Below, one piece after another: positions 8,532-17,439 of a stretch of DNA of 36,636 bases. The notes below the pieces were generated by a model. That model saw nothing but the letters and a program-made list of their open reading frames with translations. It was not told the origin of the DNA and made no database searches. The stretch spans positions 1 through 36,636 of the forward strand of contig CAIYPD010000103.1 of assembly GCA_903928075.1 (NCBI GenBank). Direction: 5' to 3'. Position 1 is the stretch's first letter; the number at the start of each line of letters is the position of its first letter. The position numbers and the translations under genes were made by a program. Source of the stretch: Candidatus Firestoneibacteriota bacterium. Lineage in GTDB: Bacteria; Oederibacteriota; D2-FULL-39-29.

Positions 8532-9641
8532 ATGCCGGGGAACAGGAAAGTAAAAATAGGAATTATCGGTGTCGGGCAGATAGGAAAGCAGCACATTGCG
8601 AAATATAAAGAGATCCCGGATGTAGAACTGGTGGCTTGTGCCGATATAAATGAAAATGAAGCCAGCAGGGTGGCAAAGACCAACGGAATCCCCGACCATT
8701 ATACGGACTTCAGGGAACTCCTAAAAAGAGAAGATATTGAAGCCGTCGATGTGTGCCTGCATAATAATTTTCACGCGCCGGTTTCGGTTGCGGCTTTAAA
8801 AGCGGGTAAGAATGTTTATTGCGAAAAACCCATGGCGGGATCTTATTGTGACGCAAAATTAATGTACGATACTGCAGTCAGATTGAAAAAGAAATTAAGC
8901 ATCCAGCTTTCCTTTCTTTTCAACAAAGAATCAAAAGCCGCGCTGGAAATCATAAAGGCCGGAAAACTGGGAGAGATCTACCATGGCCGTTCTACAGGCT
9001 ACAGGCGCCGGGGCCGTCCCTATGTTGACGGTTACGGCACTTCTTCCTTTGTGCAAAAACAGACTTCGGGCGGCGGCGCGCTTTATGATATGGGTGTATA
9101 TCATATTTCTAATATACTTTTTCTTATGGATAATCCAAAAGTGCTCCGGGTTTCAGGCAAGACCTACCAGAAGACGGATATTGACCCTGAAAGAAAAAAA
9201 CTGAGCGGCTATAACGTGGAAGAATTGGGACTTGGCTTCGTTAAATTTGATAAAGACAGGACTATGGATATCATCGAGGCCTGGGCGATTCATTCCAGCC
9301 CGTTCGAAGGTTCAAGCCTGGCCGGCAGCAAAGGGGGACTGCGTCTTTCTCCTTTTGGCTACTTTTTTAGAGTGGGGGATCTTGATTTCAGTGCTGTAAC
9401 CGATCTTGACGGGGCGGATTTCAGATGGCATGCCCTCAGGAAAAATGCGGATGCTTATGATGGTCCCCAGAGCCATTGGGTTGCCGCATTGCAGGGCCGG
9501 GTTAAACTTATCCCTACCGCAGAGTTAGCTTTGAATACCATGCTTATTCAGGAAGGTATCTATCTCTCGGAAAAACTCGGCAGGGAAGTGTCGGCCGCAG
9601 AAATACAAAAGATTTCAAAATCAACAGCCGTAAAATTATAA
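8532..9641 (+). CDS. Gfo/Idh/MocA family oxidoreductase
   Basis: 369 aa, cytoplasmic. The N-terminal Rossmann fold begins with [12 protein letters not shown] (glycine motif at 13-18). ADIN near 37-40 would bind the NAD(P) ribose. The canonical EKP motif is at 98-100 (VYCEKPMAG). The C-terminal alpha/beta domain contains [15 protein letters not shown], where the family usually has its catalytic D-x-x-x-H pair. Such enzymes oxidise or reduce sugars, sugar acids and inositols; the substrate is unknown. An AAAGGGGG site lies 5 nt before the ATG. It has its own promoter module and precedes the second GH-A gene by 208 nt. Confidence 0.9.
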   Translation: MPGNRKVKIGIIGVGQIGKQHIAKYKEIPDVELVACADINENEASRVAKTNGIPDHYTDFRELLKREDIEAVDVCLHNNFHAPVSVAALKAGKNVYCEKPMAGSYCDAKLMYDTAVRLKKKLSIQLSFLFNKESKAALEIIKAGKLGEIYHGRSTGYRRRGRPYVDGYGTSSFVQKQTSGGGALYDMGVYHISNILFLMDNPKVLRVSGKTYQKTDIDPERKKLSGYNVEELGLGFVKFDKDRTMDIIEAWAIHSSPFEGSSLAGSKGGLRLSPFGYFFRVGDLDFSAVTDLDGADFRWHALRKNADAYDGPQSHWVAALQGRVKLIPTAELALNTMLIQEGIYLSEKLGREVSAAEIQKISKSTAVKL

Positions 9642-9683
9642 CGGGCGGCAATGAAAAGTAGCACCCGGGCAAAACCCAAAGCA

Positions 9684-9726
9684 AAATAACCCTCATCCAT
9701 ACCTTCTCCCGGGTTAGAGCAATGGA
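9684..9726 (+). repeat. REP-like block, copy 2
   Basis: Partner of 1411-1453, with CTTCTCCCGGG and the same flanking bases. Just before it, at 9650-9669, ATGAAAAGTAGCACCCGGGC resembles the tail of the promoter/leader modules (ATGAAAAGTAGCCGGCACC), so this gap seems to be a patchwork of repeat fragments. Confidence 0.5.
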
Positions 9727-9794
9727 ACAATAGAAAATAGATAATAGATGGAAGAAAAACAAGATGAATTATGAGAAGTTGAGCATAGCGAAAT

Positions 9795-9814
9795 CCGCCA
9801 ACGCTTTTTGGCGG
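9795..9814 (+). other. Perfect hairpin upstream of GH-A paralog B
   Basis: CCGCCAA, a 6-nt loop (CGCTTT), then TTGGCGG: a 7-bp perfect stem 35 nt before the start at 9850. There is no U-tract directly after it, so a simple terminator is unlikely. It could be an mRNA leader structure or part of a dispersed repeat. Confidence 0.45.
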
Positions 9815-9849
9815 AGAATCTGACAAAAAGCTGATGAAAAGGAGAAAAA

Positions 9850-11124
9850 ATGAATAAAGTAATGGTGTTTTTGGTTCTGGTACTAAGTGTAAACTTCTTT
9901 TGTGCGGATAAGGCGGCAGAGAAACCGGGTTTCTATTCGCTTTATGCCTGGTACAGCGAGGTCCCGGCCTTTGCCGATGAGGTAGCAAAGGTGGGCTTTA
10001 AATGGATGCGTTTGGGCGGCCCTGTTTTTGATCCCGGTGAGGAAAAAGGTTTTATCGAGGCGGTAAAGAAAGGGATAAATGTAGTTCCTGTTATGGGCGG
10101 AGACAAAGATTCGGATATAACCAAAATGCCGGCGTACAGGGAAAGTATAAAGAAATACCTGGCCCGTTACGGTGAGAACGGCACGCTCTGGAAGGAAAAT
10201 CCTTCCGTTAAACAGATACCCATAAATTATGTTGAGATTTGGAATGAACCTAACATTGAATATCTGACCCCTACCGGCGGAAAGAAAAGAGATGAATGCT
10301 ACGCGGAATTTTTGAAAGTCTCCTACGAAGAAATAAAGAGATTCGATCCCGGGATTAAAGTAATCGGTATGAATACTGCCGGGGGGACAATGAAACCCGA
10401 CGGCGCGCTTACCGCTGAATTGGATTTTAATGGTTTGATTGGCTGGTATAAGTTCATCAAAGGCGTTCATAAAGCAGGCGGCGGGAAGTATTATGATATT
10501 CTGGGTATACACCCGTATACCGGCGGCAAAGCACCGGAAAAAGCAGGGTATATAAAGGCGATAGAGAATGTTCACGCAGATTGCATCGCCAACGGAGGCG
10601 GGGACAAGCCCGTCTGGGTAACCGAATGCGGTTTCTCTCTCCCGGTAACAAAAAAGGACGGTAAGGGTGTTCCGGCCGAAGGTGTTATCAAGAATGAGGA
10701 GTTACAGGCCAACTACCTTATAAGACAGATGGCCATCTCGGCCGCTTGCGGCGTTGAACAATTCCAGATAATGTATATCTCCGATATCGGCGACTTTTAC
10801 GCCGGTCTTTTCCTGAGAGGAACAAAAAAATGGAGAAAGCAGACCTATGCTTTAAAAAATATGATGGAGCTCCTTCCTGATCCGGTCATCCTGAAAAAAC
10901 TGAGTGAGGGGACGGAGGGAATTTACGCTTATGTTTTTAAAGGCGCGGGGGATAAAGAAACTATCATGGCGTGGAACACCGGCAAGGAAGATATTGAAAA
11001 AGAATATGAAGTCAAGGGAACGGACTTCACACTTTCGACCAGGGACGGCGAAAAAAAAGCAATAAAAGCCGCCGGGGGAAAGGTAAAAGTCACGCTTTCT
11101 CAAAGCCCGGTATATATCTATTAA
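9850..11124 (+). CDS. Secreted clan GH-A glycoside hydrolase (paralog B)
   Basis: 424 aa with a signal peptide (about 1-19, MNKVMVFLVLVLSVNFFCA). Nearly the same layout as 1770-3035: VEIWNEPNIEY gives acid/base Glu133 and VWVTECGFS gives nucleophile Glu259. The FYSLYA motif follows the signal sequence, and the protein ends in the same LSQSPVYIY. Compared with paralog A the barrel has a three-residue net insertion and an extra loop (VTKKDGKGVPAEG, about 266-278). AAGGAG lies 7 nt before the ATG. It probably acts on the same or a closely related glycan outside the cytoplasmic membrane. Family assignment beyond clan GH-A is open. Confidence 0.82.
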   Translation: MNKVMVFLVLVLSVNFFCADKAAEKPGFYSLYAWYSEVPAFADEVAKVGFKWMRLGGPVFDPGEEKGFIEAVKKGINVVPVMGGDKDSDITKMPAYRESIKKYLARYGENGTLWKENPSVKQIPINYVEIWNEPNIEYLTPTGGKKRDECYAEFLKVSYEEIKRFDPGIKVIGMNTAGGTMKPDGALTAELDFNGLIGWYKFIKGVHKAGGGKYYDILGIHPYTGGKAPEKAGYIKAIENVHADCIANGGGDKPVWVTECGFSLPVTKKDGKGVPAEGVIKNEELQANYLIRQMAISAACGVEQFQIMYISDIGDFYAGLFLRGTKKWRKQTYALKNMMELLPDPVILKKLSEGTEGIYAYVFKGAGDKETIMAWNTGKEDIEKEYEVKGTDFTLSTRDGEKKAIKAAGGKVKVTLSQSPVYIY

Positions 11125-11180
11125 AAAAGTTCAGGTAAAGTAACCTACTCCAAAACTTTGTAGTTTTATGCGGATAAGCG

Positions 11181-11262
11181 GCTAATGGACTTGTGTTTAA
11201 CCCTTACATAATGCTATAAATTGGTATAGTTTAATCGGAGACCTATATAAAAAAGGTCACAG
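11181..11262 (+). promoter_or_regulatory. Promoter/leader module, copy 3
   Basis: GCTAATGGACTTGTG start; -35-like TTGTGT at 11191-11196, 18-bp spacer, TATAAA at 11215-11220. The dyad CTATAAATTGGTATAG (11214-11229) is intact. The leader is shorter than in other copies and lacks the AAAAGTAGCCGG tail. The -10 is 65 nt from the start at 11286. Confidence 0.7.
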
Positions 11263-11285
11263 AAATAATTTAGTGAGGAGGAATA

Positions 11286-11948
11286 ATGTTTAAGAGAATA
11301 GTTTTGGCGGTAATGGCGGTAAGTTTTGCCTCGTATATCTATGCGGCAAAAATATCGGAAGGTTTTGAAGATAAGGCGGTTTTGAAAAAATTGGAACTTG
11401 AGGGTGATGTTTCTGTTGCGGCGGATCAGTTTCACGGCGGGAAAACGGCTCTTTCGGTGCCTGCGGGTGCGGTTGCGACTTTTAAATTTAATCCGGAAAA
11501 TGTATTTGGTACGGCAACTATGTGGGTTTATGATTCTTTTACCGCAAAAGGAAGTAAGCCGGGTAAAGTTTGGAACGGGCCTTACTTTGGCCTGATAAAC
11601 AGCGATGATGACAAGGCTGTTGAAAAAATATCCTGGCGTGCTTATGCTAATGTCAATAATTACACTGTGGTCTTCACCGGTGAAAACCAGTGGTCGAATG
11701 TCTGGGATTCGGGTATTAGCAGAAAAAAAGGTTGGAACAAATTTGTTTTTACCTTTACTGACGATAAGACCCTGGGGGTAACGGTTAACGACGAAAAAGA
11801 AGATGTCACTTTCCCGGGAAAACTCGAGTTTTTTAACAAAGGTGCAAATGGTCTCGTCTTTGGCGGCGGCGAAGTTCTAAAACCTGCAAACGAAACCTTC
11901 TATTTTGATGATATAGAAATAGATTTTAAGGATGCGCCTAAGAAGTAA
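11286..11948 (+). CDS. Secreted jelly-roll (lectin-like) protein of unknown function
   Basis: 220 aa with a clear signal peptide ending near residue 20 (VSFASYIYAA). The mature protein is rich in beta-strand and aromatic residues: ISEGFED, FHGGKTALSVPAG, ATMWVYDSF, and a final FYFDDIEIDF. This resembles concanavalin-like or CBM-type beta-sandwich domains, in which the terminal strands carry just such FDDI motifs. No catalytic residues are recognisable. It is likely a glycan-binding or structural partner of the neighbouring secreted glycosidases. GAGGAGG lies 5 nt before the start. It is a single-gene unit between promoter module copy 3 and the terminator at 11965. Confidence 0.65.
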   Translation: MFKRIVLAVMAVSFASYIYAAKISEGFEDKAVLKKLELEGDVSVAADQFHGGKTALSVPAGAVATFKFNPENVFGTATMWVYDSFTAKGSKPGKVWNGPYFGLINSDDDKAVEKISWRAYANVNNYTVVFTGENQWSNVWDSGISRKKGWNKFVFTFTDDKTLGVTVNDEKEDVTFPGKLEFFNKGANGLVFGGGEVLKPANETFYFDDIEIDFKDAPKK

Positions 11949-11964
11949 TATTTTAAAACAAAAT

Positions 11965-11994
11965 GGGCGCCTGCGAAAACGGGCGCCTTTTTTT
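11965..11994 (+). terminator. Rho-independent terminator
   Basis: Stem GGCGCCTG / CGGGCGCC (8 bp with one G-T pair), loop CGAAAA, then seven T. It sits 17 nt after the stop of the jelly-roll gene and closes that unit. Confidence 0.9.
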
Positions 11995-12051
11995 GCTTGT
12001 ATTCGCAGAGTGCTTCCGTAATTATAAGTATGAACCAAAAGGGGTGTATAG

Positions 12052-13515
12052 ATGGACAATTTTGTGAAAAGATCTGTTTTTGTAGTTGTTTTGCTCTGCT
12101 TTTTGTCGGTTGCCGGTTTTGGGGTCAGTGCTACGGACTACAGGAATGAAGCATTAAATGACAGAAATCTTAGCGCTGCAAAGGGGGAGCTCTATGCCTG
12201 GCTTACAACCTACTATATAAGTACTTTTGTAAAAGGCTACCGGGCATATAATGATACCAGCTGGCTTGATGAGGGCGTAAAATATTACGATATGGCTTTA
12301 AGTAAGAGAGAACCGACCCACGATAAATATCTCGGCTGGATAGGGAGTTACGGGGGTGATGAAGGCGGACTCATAGGAGAAGCCTTCATAAGCGACGCGC
12401 AGGTTTTTAATTTTATTCTTATTTTTTGCGAAGAGGTAATGAATAATCCTGCTTTAAAACAGAAGTATGGAAAAAAAGCGGAAGAGTACATTGCCGAGGC
12501 CAAAAAACAATTGCTAGAGAAATGGGATAAGCGCGGCTGTTACTATGAGGACGGAGATTTTGCCGCTTATGTTGTGCAGACGACCTGGTTTGATCCCAAG
12601 AAAAAAGAATGGTATGAGCGGCCGAAAACAAGAGGCAGCGAGAATCTTAACAAACACGGGACGATGGCTTCTTGTTTTCTTAAACTTTACAGGCTGACCA
12701 AAGAACCGGTCTTTCTCGAAAGAGCAGAAAAGATCTTCGGGCGTTATAAAAGCATAATGAGATATTATGAGAAAGAGAACAGATATGTCTGGAATTTCTG
12801 GGAACCCTTCGGCCCGTTTGACATGGCCGGTAAACCCAAAAACTGGGTGGATGTGCATCCTTCGAGACCGGGCTATCAGGAGGAAGAGTGCGGGTATTTT
12901 GTGGAAGCCTATCAGGCCGGAGTGGTCTTCAACGAAGAAGATATGAAGCGCCTGATAAATGCCAACCTCTGGATGTGGAACAAGGACGAAAAGAAACAGG
13001 CGTTTAAGAGCTCCGATGGGACCACCCCTGCGGGCGCCCTATGGCTAAGTTTAGCCGACTTCAATCCTGCAATAAGAAGTCTGGCGGAGAACGCGCTCAA
13101 GAATGGAAAAAGCATACAGGATATTGTGGAATATGATTACTTTAAAAAAGTTACCTGCAAAGAACCGGCCTCTTTTAAGAGAAGGAACCTGACAGGCGAA
13201 GTAAAACTTCCCGATATTCCCATCTACCCGTCGAAGGATATAAGCATGGCCGTTGTCATTCCCGCGCATCTGTCTTCAGGCGGCAGTGAGGAAACCAAAA
13301 TTTGCTGTAAGGTAAAGGCGCTGGGAAAGATAAATGTGGAACTGTACAGCCGTGACGGTAAAAAATTGATAAAAAAATTATTTGAGATTGAACCTAAACG
13401 GGCAAATGAATTTTACACGGAAAGGCTGACCGCCAAAGGGATAGAAAAAGGCAGTTACCGGGTCAGGTGGACGCAAAATGCCGGTATTATGGAAAGAACT
13501 CTGACTATAGAATAA
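12052..13515 (+). CDS. Secreted alpha/alpha-toroid-like protein, possible glycan-active enzyme
   Basis: 487 aa. Signal peptide about 1-26 (VVVLLCFLSVAGFGVSA). Residues 30-350 look like repeated helical hairpins (AKGELYAWLTTYYISTFVKG, DTSWLDEGVKYYDMAL, EPVFLERAEKIF), as in six-hairpin glycosidases, epimerases and lyases. The last 100 residues form an Ig-like beta domain ending YRVRWTQNAGIMERTLTIE. Tryptophan/glycine motifs such as GWIGSYGGDEGG and NFWEPFGPFD may line a cleft. No known family is identified with confidence. The ribosome site (GGGG, 9 nt upstream) is weak. It probably forms an operon with the SGNH gene 38 nt downstream. Confidence 0.6.
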   Translation: MDNFVKRSVFVVVLLCFLSVAGFGVSATDYRNEALNDRNLSAAKGELYAWLTTYYISTFVKGYRAYNDTSWLDEGVKYYDMALSKREPTHDKYLGWIGSYGGDEGGLIGEAFISDAQVFNFILIFCEEVMNNPALKQKYGKKAEEYIAEAKKQLLEKWDKRGCYYEDGDFAAYVVQTTWFDPKKKEWYERPKTRGSENLNKHGTMASCFLKLYRLTKEPVFLERAEKIFGRYKSIMRYYEKENRYVWNFWEPFGPFDMAGKPKNWVDVHPSRPGYQEEECGYFVEAYQAGVVFNEEDMKRLINANLWMWNKDEKKQAFKSSDGTTPAGALWLSLADFNPAIRSLAENALKNGKSIQDIVEYDYFKKVTCKEPASFKRRNLTGEVKLPDIPIYPSKDISMAVVIPAHLSSGGSEETKICCKVKALGKINVELYSRDGKKLIKKLFEIEPKRANEFYTERLTAKGIEKGSYRVRWTQNAGIMERTLTIE

Positions 13516-13553
13516 AAAATATGTGGTTATGAAAAAATGAAAGGGAGAAAGGT

Positions 13554-14339
13554 ATGTCGAAATATTTTAAGCCTGCGATTGTGGCTGCTTTACTGTTAGC
13601 GTTTTTCACGCTGCCGTTATTTGCTGTTGATGCACCGGCCGCACCAGGAGAAAATCTTATTAAGAAGGCCCTTGCCGTTGCAGGCAAACCGGCCCCGGAT
13701 CTGCCTAAAAAATTCATCCTGGAAAAGCAAGGGAGCGTGGTTGCCATAGGAGATTCCATAACTGAATTCGGCGGCTACCTCCGTAAAACCTATTCTGCGA
13801 TGGCAGAGCTCTACCCGGACCTGGAACTGCACAGGATAATAAACAAGGGTATCAGCGGACAAAAAGCTGAGGAACTGATACAAAGGTTCCCGGCTGCCAT
13901 TAAAAACAAGCCGGATGTTATAACTATAAGCATCGGCATTAATGATGTCTGGCACAGAATGGGCGCTCCACATGATGAAAAAATACTTAAAAAGTATAAA
14001 GAAAACATAGCCAGGATGGTAGATATGGCACAGGAAATAGGAGTCAAGGTTATTCTCCTTACCCCTACGCTGATTATGGAAGACGCAAATTCACCCGGCA
14101 ATAAACGCCTGCTTCTATATGTTAACGCAATGAAAGAGGTTCAGGCTGAAAAGAAATGCGGTTTGTCAGATTTACATGCCCTGTTCCTTGAAGCTCTAAA
14201 ACACAAACCTGCCGATATTACCGGTAACTGGCTTACGAAAGACGGTGTCCACATGACCCCGATAGGTGATGCATTGATGGCGGTTGGAGTGCTCCGCGCT
14301 CTGGGCGTTTCCGACGAAGCTTTGGCGAGACTTAAGTAG
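13554..14339 (+). CDS. Secreted SGNH/GDSL hydrolase
   Basis: 261 aa with signal peptide (about 1-24). SGNH blocks: I = VVAIGDSIT with Ser68; the block II Gly within NKGISGQ (about 98-103); III = SIGINDVW with Asn130; V = DGVHMTPIG with Asp230 and His233. All four catalytic positions are present, so it should be an active esterase, most plausibly removing acetyl or similar esters from sugars. Start is supported by GGGAG/AGG just upstream. It follows the toroid gene closely and precedes the PHP gene by 76 nt. De-esterification before glycosidase attack is the likely role (inference). Confidence 0.88.
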   Translation: MSKYFKPAIVAALLLAFFTLPLFAVDAPAAPGENLIKKALAVAGKPAPDLPKKFILEKQGSVVAIGDSITEFGGYLRKTYSAMAELYPDLELHRIINKGISGQKAEELIQRFPAAIKNKPDVITISIGINDVWHRMGAPHDEKILKKYKENIARMVDMAQEIGVKVILLTPTLIMEDANSPGNKRLLLYVNAMKEVQAEKKCGLSDLHALFLEALKHKPADITGNWLTKDGVHMTPIGDALMAVGVLRALGVSDEALARLK

Positions 14340-14415
14340 CTCCGGAAAAATCAATATTGTCTGGAAGAAAATGCGGCCCGCTTTAAAACTTTTTATACCA
14401 AAGGACGCGAGTTTT

Positions 14416-15201
14416 ATGAAAATAGATTGCCATGTACATAGCCGGGAGCGGTCGGCTTGCGGCGTGGATGGCGATGAGGATATGGTTCGCGCCGCCATCG
14501 GGTACGGGTTGGATGGGCTTGTTTTTACGGACCATGGAAAATATATTTCACATAAACGGGTTGAAGAGCTTAATAAGAAATTCAACCCCTTTTGTGTCTT
14601 CCGGGGAATAGAGGTTAATACCCGGGAGAAAGAGGAATTCGTTGTTTTAGGGTTCTATGAGCCTGCTCTGGAAAAGTCTGACTGGAAATATCAGGATTTA
14701 CATACCCTGGTCCGGGAGCGGAGAGGTTTTATTTCCCTGGCCCATCCCTTCCGTTACCGTAAAGACCTAAAATTTGACATTACTGCCTATCCTCCGGACG
14801 CGATAGAATGTTCATTTTCCGTAAGCAGCCGGGACCGGGCAAAAGAGCAGCTGAAAATTACCGGCGCGCATCCGATAGTTGCTTCGGACGGCCACTGTGT
14901 TGCTCATGTCGGCAGATACTATATAAATTTGCATGGTGCTCCAAAAAACGAGGCCGAACTCGCGGCTTTTCTAAAAAAAGGCGATTATGACCTTTGCGGA
15001 GATCCCGTCCGCCTGGAAGTACAGAATGCCGGAATAAGAGAAGAGGAGCGGGTCATACGCGAAATGCTTGCCGAAGGCCGTGATAGAAAATACTATGAGA
15101 GGGTCGTTAAAAAAGGTGCAGGATTTCTTTTTGATACATTGCAACGCGGTGATTCTTTTTTGAAACCCATTTTTCCCGGGGCAAAAGAGCGCCGGGATTA
15201 A
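14416..15201 (+). CDS. PHP-domain metal-dependent phosphoesterase-like protein
   Basis: 261 aa, cytoplasmic. PHP motifs: DCHVHS (His6, His8), FTDHGK (Asp39, His40), FRGIEVN (Glu66), LAHPFR (His110) and ASDGH (Asp158, His160). These ligands bind two or three metals in PHP phosphoesterases. Start chosen at 14416, where the protein begins in the usual MKIDCHVHS way with AAGGA 10 nt upstream; the frame is open further back but that stretch overlaps the SGNH gene. Last gene of a three-gene set. It could hydrolyse a sugar- or nucleotide-phosphate; substrate unknown. Confidence 0.85.
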   Translation: MKIDCHVHSRERSACGVDGDEDMVRAAIGYGLDGLVFTDHGKYISHKRVEELNKKFNPFCVFRGIEVNTREKEEFVVLGFYEPALEKSDWKYQDLHTLVRERRGFISLAHPFRYRKDLKFDITAYPPDAIECSFSVSSRDRAKEQLKITGAHPIVASDGHCVAHVGRYYINLHGAPKNEAELAAFLKKGDYDLCGDPVRLEVQNAGIREEERVIREMLAEGRDRKYYERVVKKGAGFLFDTLQRGDSFLKPIFPGAKERRD

Positions 15202-15245
15202 AAAAATCTTTTATTCGAATAATTTTACTTTCCCCGGGTAATCTG

Positions 15246-15378
15246 CCTAATGAACTTGCGCTTAACCCTTATATAATGCTATAAAATGGGTAGTTGCCCG
15301 GGACATTAAATAAGTATGGGCGGATAAAAAAAGCCGGCACGGTTAGGTCAAAACAACTGTATGTAAAGCGGTAAAAAA
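15246..15378 (+). promoter_or_regulatory. Promoter/leader module, copy 4
   Basis: CCTAATGAACTTGCGC start; TTGCGC at 15256-15261, 18-bp spacer, TATAAA at 15280-15285. The leader has AAATAAGTATGGGCGGATA then AAAAAAAGCCGGCACGG and ends with GTAAAGCGGTAAAA, the last part shared with copy 1. The dyad over the -10 is degraded here. Confidence 0.7.
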
Positions 15379-15406
15379 CTTTATTAATAGCAGATAAAGG
15401 AGAGAA

Positions 15407-15907
15407 ATGAAAAAAATACTTGATTTAGGGTGCGGCAATAATAAGATGGAAGGCTCTATAGGACTTGATAAGCAGAAATACCCGTGTGTTGATATTGTCT
15501 ATGATCTTGATAAAATACCATATCCGTTTAAAGATGATGAATTTGATTATGTGAACTGTTCTCATATAATAGAACATGTTGCTGAGCCTTTCGAATTTCT
15601 AAAAGAGATTTGCCGGATATCTAAACCCGGGGCGGAAATAAGAATTATAACTCCTCATTATACAAGCCAATTGTCTTACAGCGATCTTACTCATAAATAT
15701 CATTTCGGATATAACACTTTCATCTGGCTGGAGCAAAGAGGTATAGTTGAAATAGTAAAGCACAAGATATATTTTACCGATTTATATCGAGTATTCCTGA
15801 TAAGCTTCCTGGCTAACCTTTTTCCCCGGCGTTGGGAAAAGTATTTGGCTTTTATTTTTCCTGCTATGTATGTTGAAGTTATGCTGAGAGTGAAAAAGAC
15901 TCTTTAA
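15407..15907 (+). CDS. Class I SAM-dependent methyltransferase
   Basis: 166 aa, cytoplasmic, short for the family but with the core Rossmann elements: motif I ILDLGCGNNK (residues 4-13), acidic loop LDKQK (Asp21), FDYVNCSHIIEHV (46-58) and a post-II strand IRIITPHYTS. This is a Methyltransf_11-like SAM fold. The C-terminal third is hydrophobic (FLISFLANLF, LAFIFPAMYVEVML) and might touch the membrane. Such proteins often sit in polysaccharide or lipid-glycan clusters. AAGGAG lies 5 nt upstream. It stands alone between two promoter modules. Confidence 0.85.
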   Translation: MKKILDLGCGNNKMEGSIGLDKQKYPCVDIVYDLDKIPYPFKDDEFDYVNCSHIIEHVAEPFEFLKEICRISKPGAEIRIITPHYTSQLSYSDLTHKYHFGYNTFIWLEQRGIVEIVKHKIYFTDLYRVFLISFLANLFPRRWEKYLAFIFPAMYVEVMLRVKKTL

Positions 15908-15955
15908 TGAATAATTACCTGCCCCAAAACATTGGCACCCTATACAAGTAGTCAT

Positions 15956-16023
15956 GCCTAATGGACGACTTGTACTTAAAACTTAAATAATGTTATTAAT
16001 TGATATAGCTTACATAAAAAAAC
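15956..16023 (+). promoter_or_regulatory. Promoter/leader module, copy 5
   Basis: GCCTAATGGACGACTTG start with a 3-nt insertion; -35-like TTGTAC 15970-15975, 18-bp spacer, TATTAA 15994-15999, then TTGATATAG. It is preceded at 15917 by ACCTGCCCCAAAACATTG, a block found at several other copies. The leader tail is missing. The -10 is 64 nt from the start at 16064. Confidence 0.65.
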
Positions 16024-16063
16024 AGTCAAGAGTGGAACAAATTTTCAGGAGGCAGATTAATTT

Positions 16064-17305
16064 ATGAATAACAAAATAAAAGTAGGAGTAATAGGTGTCG
16101 GACGGGGGCAGACCTTTATGAACGGGGCCGCGCTTTCCGGTATGGAGCTGGTTGCTATATGCGACAAATGGCAGGAGAAACTTAAAGAGGTTAATAAAAA
16201 ATATGGCGTCGCAGTCTACACCGACTATGATAAGTTCCTTAACCATAAAATGGACGCAGTGGTGGTTGCCAATTATTTCCATGAACACGCCCCCTTTGCC
16301 ATTAAGGCGCTTAAGGCGGGAAAACATGTAATGAGCGAATGCACTCCCGCGAAAACCCTGGGCGAATGTGTCGCGCTTGCAAGAGAAGTCGAGAAAAGTA
16401 AAAAAATATATATGCTGGCGGAAAACTATCCCTTTACCGCGTACAACATTGAGTTGGCGAGGCTTTACAAGCAGGGGGAGATAGGAAAAATACTTTACGC
16501 CGAAGGCGAGTATAATCATCCGATGTCGGCCGAACAGCTTCTTGGGATTTCGCCGGGTTTTGACCATTGGCGGCTCTGGATACCGGCTACATATTATTGT
16601 ACCCATGCGTTAGCCCCGCTTATGACTATCACGGGTGAGATGCCTGTTTCGGTGAATGGCCAGGCTATAGCAAACCAGGAATACTCCAAAAAAATGATCC
16701 GTTTTAATGACCCGAGCTCGGTCATGCTTGTTAAAACAAAGGGCGGTGCGGTATTCCGCATATTTGGAATTTTCGCTCCGGGGCATTCCATATGGTACCG
16801 CCTGCACGGGACCAGGGGTAGCATGGAAAATGTAAGGAGCAAGGGATACTGGGGAACGGAGGAAGTAAGAATAGTACATGAACACTTTGATCTTAAAAAG
16901 GGTGAAAGAGAAGAAAAGATATATAAGCCTGGTTTTCCTGCCTGGGCAAAGAAAAAGACCGCAAAATCCGGGCACGGTGGAAGTGATTTTTTTACCAATG
17001 ACGCTTTTGCCGGGGCTATCAGGACAGGAAAACAGCCGTTCATGAATGTATATAGAAGCGTGGCCCAGTCGGCGGTGGCCATTCAGGGCTGGAGAAGTTG
17101 CCTTGATAAAGGGAACAATTACCTCATTCCTGATTTTAGTAAGGAATCCGAACGGAAAAAATACGAGAAGGATGACTGGTCACCTTTCAAGGAAGACAAG
17201 AAGAAGGGTAACCCGCCTTCAAGTGTTGATGGCGAAATGAATTGGACCCCAAAGATGAAAAAGAAGGCGCTAAAGATTTGGGAGAAAATCGGATACAAAC
17301 CGTAG
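16064..17305 (+). CDS. Gfo/Idh/MocA-type oxidoreductase with altered EKP motif
   Basis: 413 aa, cytoplasmic. The Rossmann start is VGVIGVGRGQTF (about 7-18), with AICDKW near 31-36 for cofactor ribose. At the usual E-K-P position it has SECTPAK (91-97), so the family lysine is replaced. The C-terminal half includes SPGFDHWRLWIPATYYCTHALAP, FRIFGIFAPGHS and a charged tail. Similar S-E-x-P-A variants occur in polysaccharide-degrading PVC bacteria, so the change is probably functional rather than decay. AGGAGG lies 11 nt upstream. It is followed by the URO-D-like gene 134 nt downstream, possibly in one transcript. Confidence 0.85.
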   Translation: MNNKIKVGVIGVGRGQTFMNGAALSGMELVAICDKWQEKLKEVNKKYGVAVYTDYDKFLNHKMDAVVVANYFHEHAPFAIKALKAGKHVMSECTPAKTLGECVALAREVEKSKKIYMLAENYPFTAYNIELARLYKQGEIGKILYAEGEYNHPMSAEQLLGISPGFDHWRLWIPATYYCTHALAPLMTITGEMPVSVNGQAIANQEYSKKMIRFNDPSSVMLVKTKGGAVFRIFGIFAPGHSIWYRLHGTRGSMENVRSKGYWGTEEVRIVHEHFDLKKGEREEKIYKPGFPAWAKKKTAKSGHGGSDFFTNDAFAGAIRTGKQPFMNVYRSVAQSAVAIQGWRSCLDKGNNYLIPDFSKESERKKYEKDDWSPFKEDKKKGNPPSSVDGEMNWTPKMKKKALKIWEKIGYKP

Positions 17306-17439
17306 AAAATGGATGTTTAGATGGTTAGAGGGTTGGATGGTTGGCAGGAGCGGAAGACGGATGACGGAAGACAGAGGACGGCAAAAGATAAGAGAGAGCC
17401 GTACTGGCGTCGGCGGATATCGGGGTTTAAGAGAAAGAC
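17306..17439 (+). repeat. Low-complexity purine-rich spacer
   Basis: Contains GATGGTTAGAGGGTTGGATGG and then tandem GGAAGACGGATGACGGAAGA, a run of degenerate 7-8 bp units. The first part resembles 18589-18618. No gene is visible. The start of the next gene has only AGAGAAAG as a ribosome site. Confidence 0.5.

Noticed and set aside
9883-10575. 230-codon open frame on the minus strand
   Set aside because: Antisense shadow of the GH-A gene with NEPN and WVTE motifs; no recognisable domain or ribosome site.
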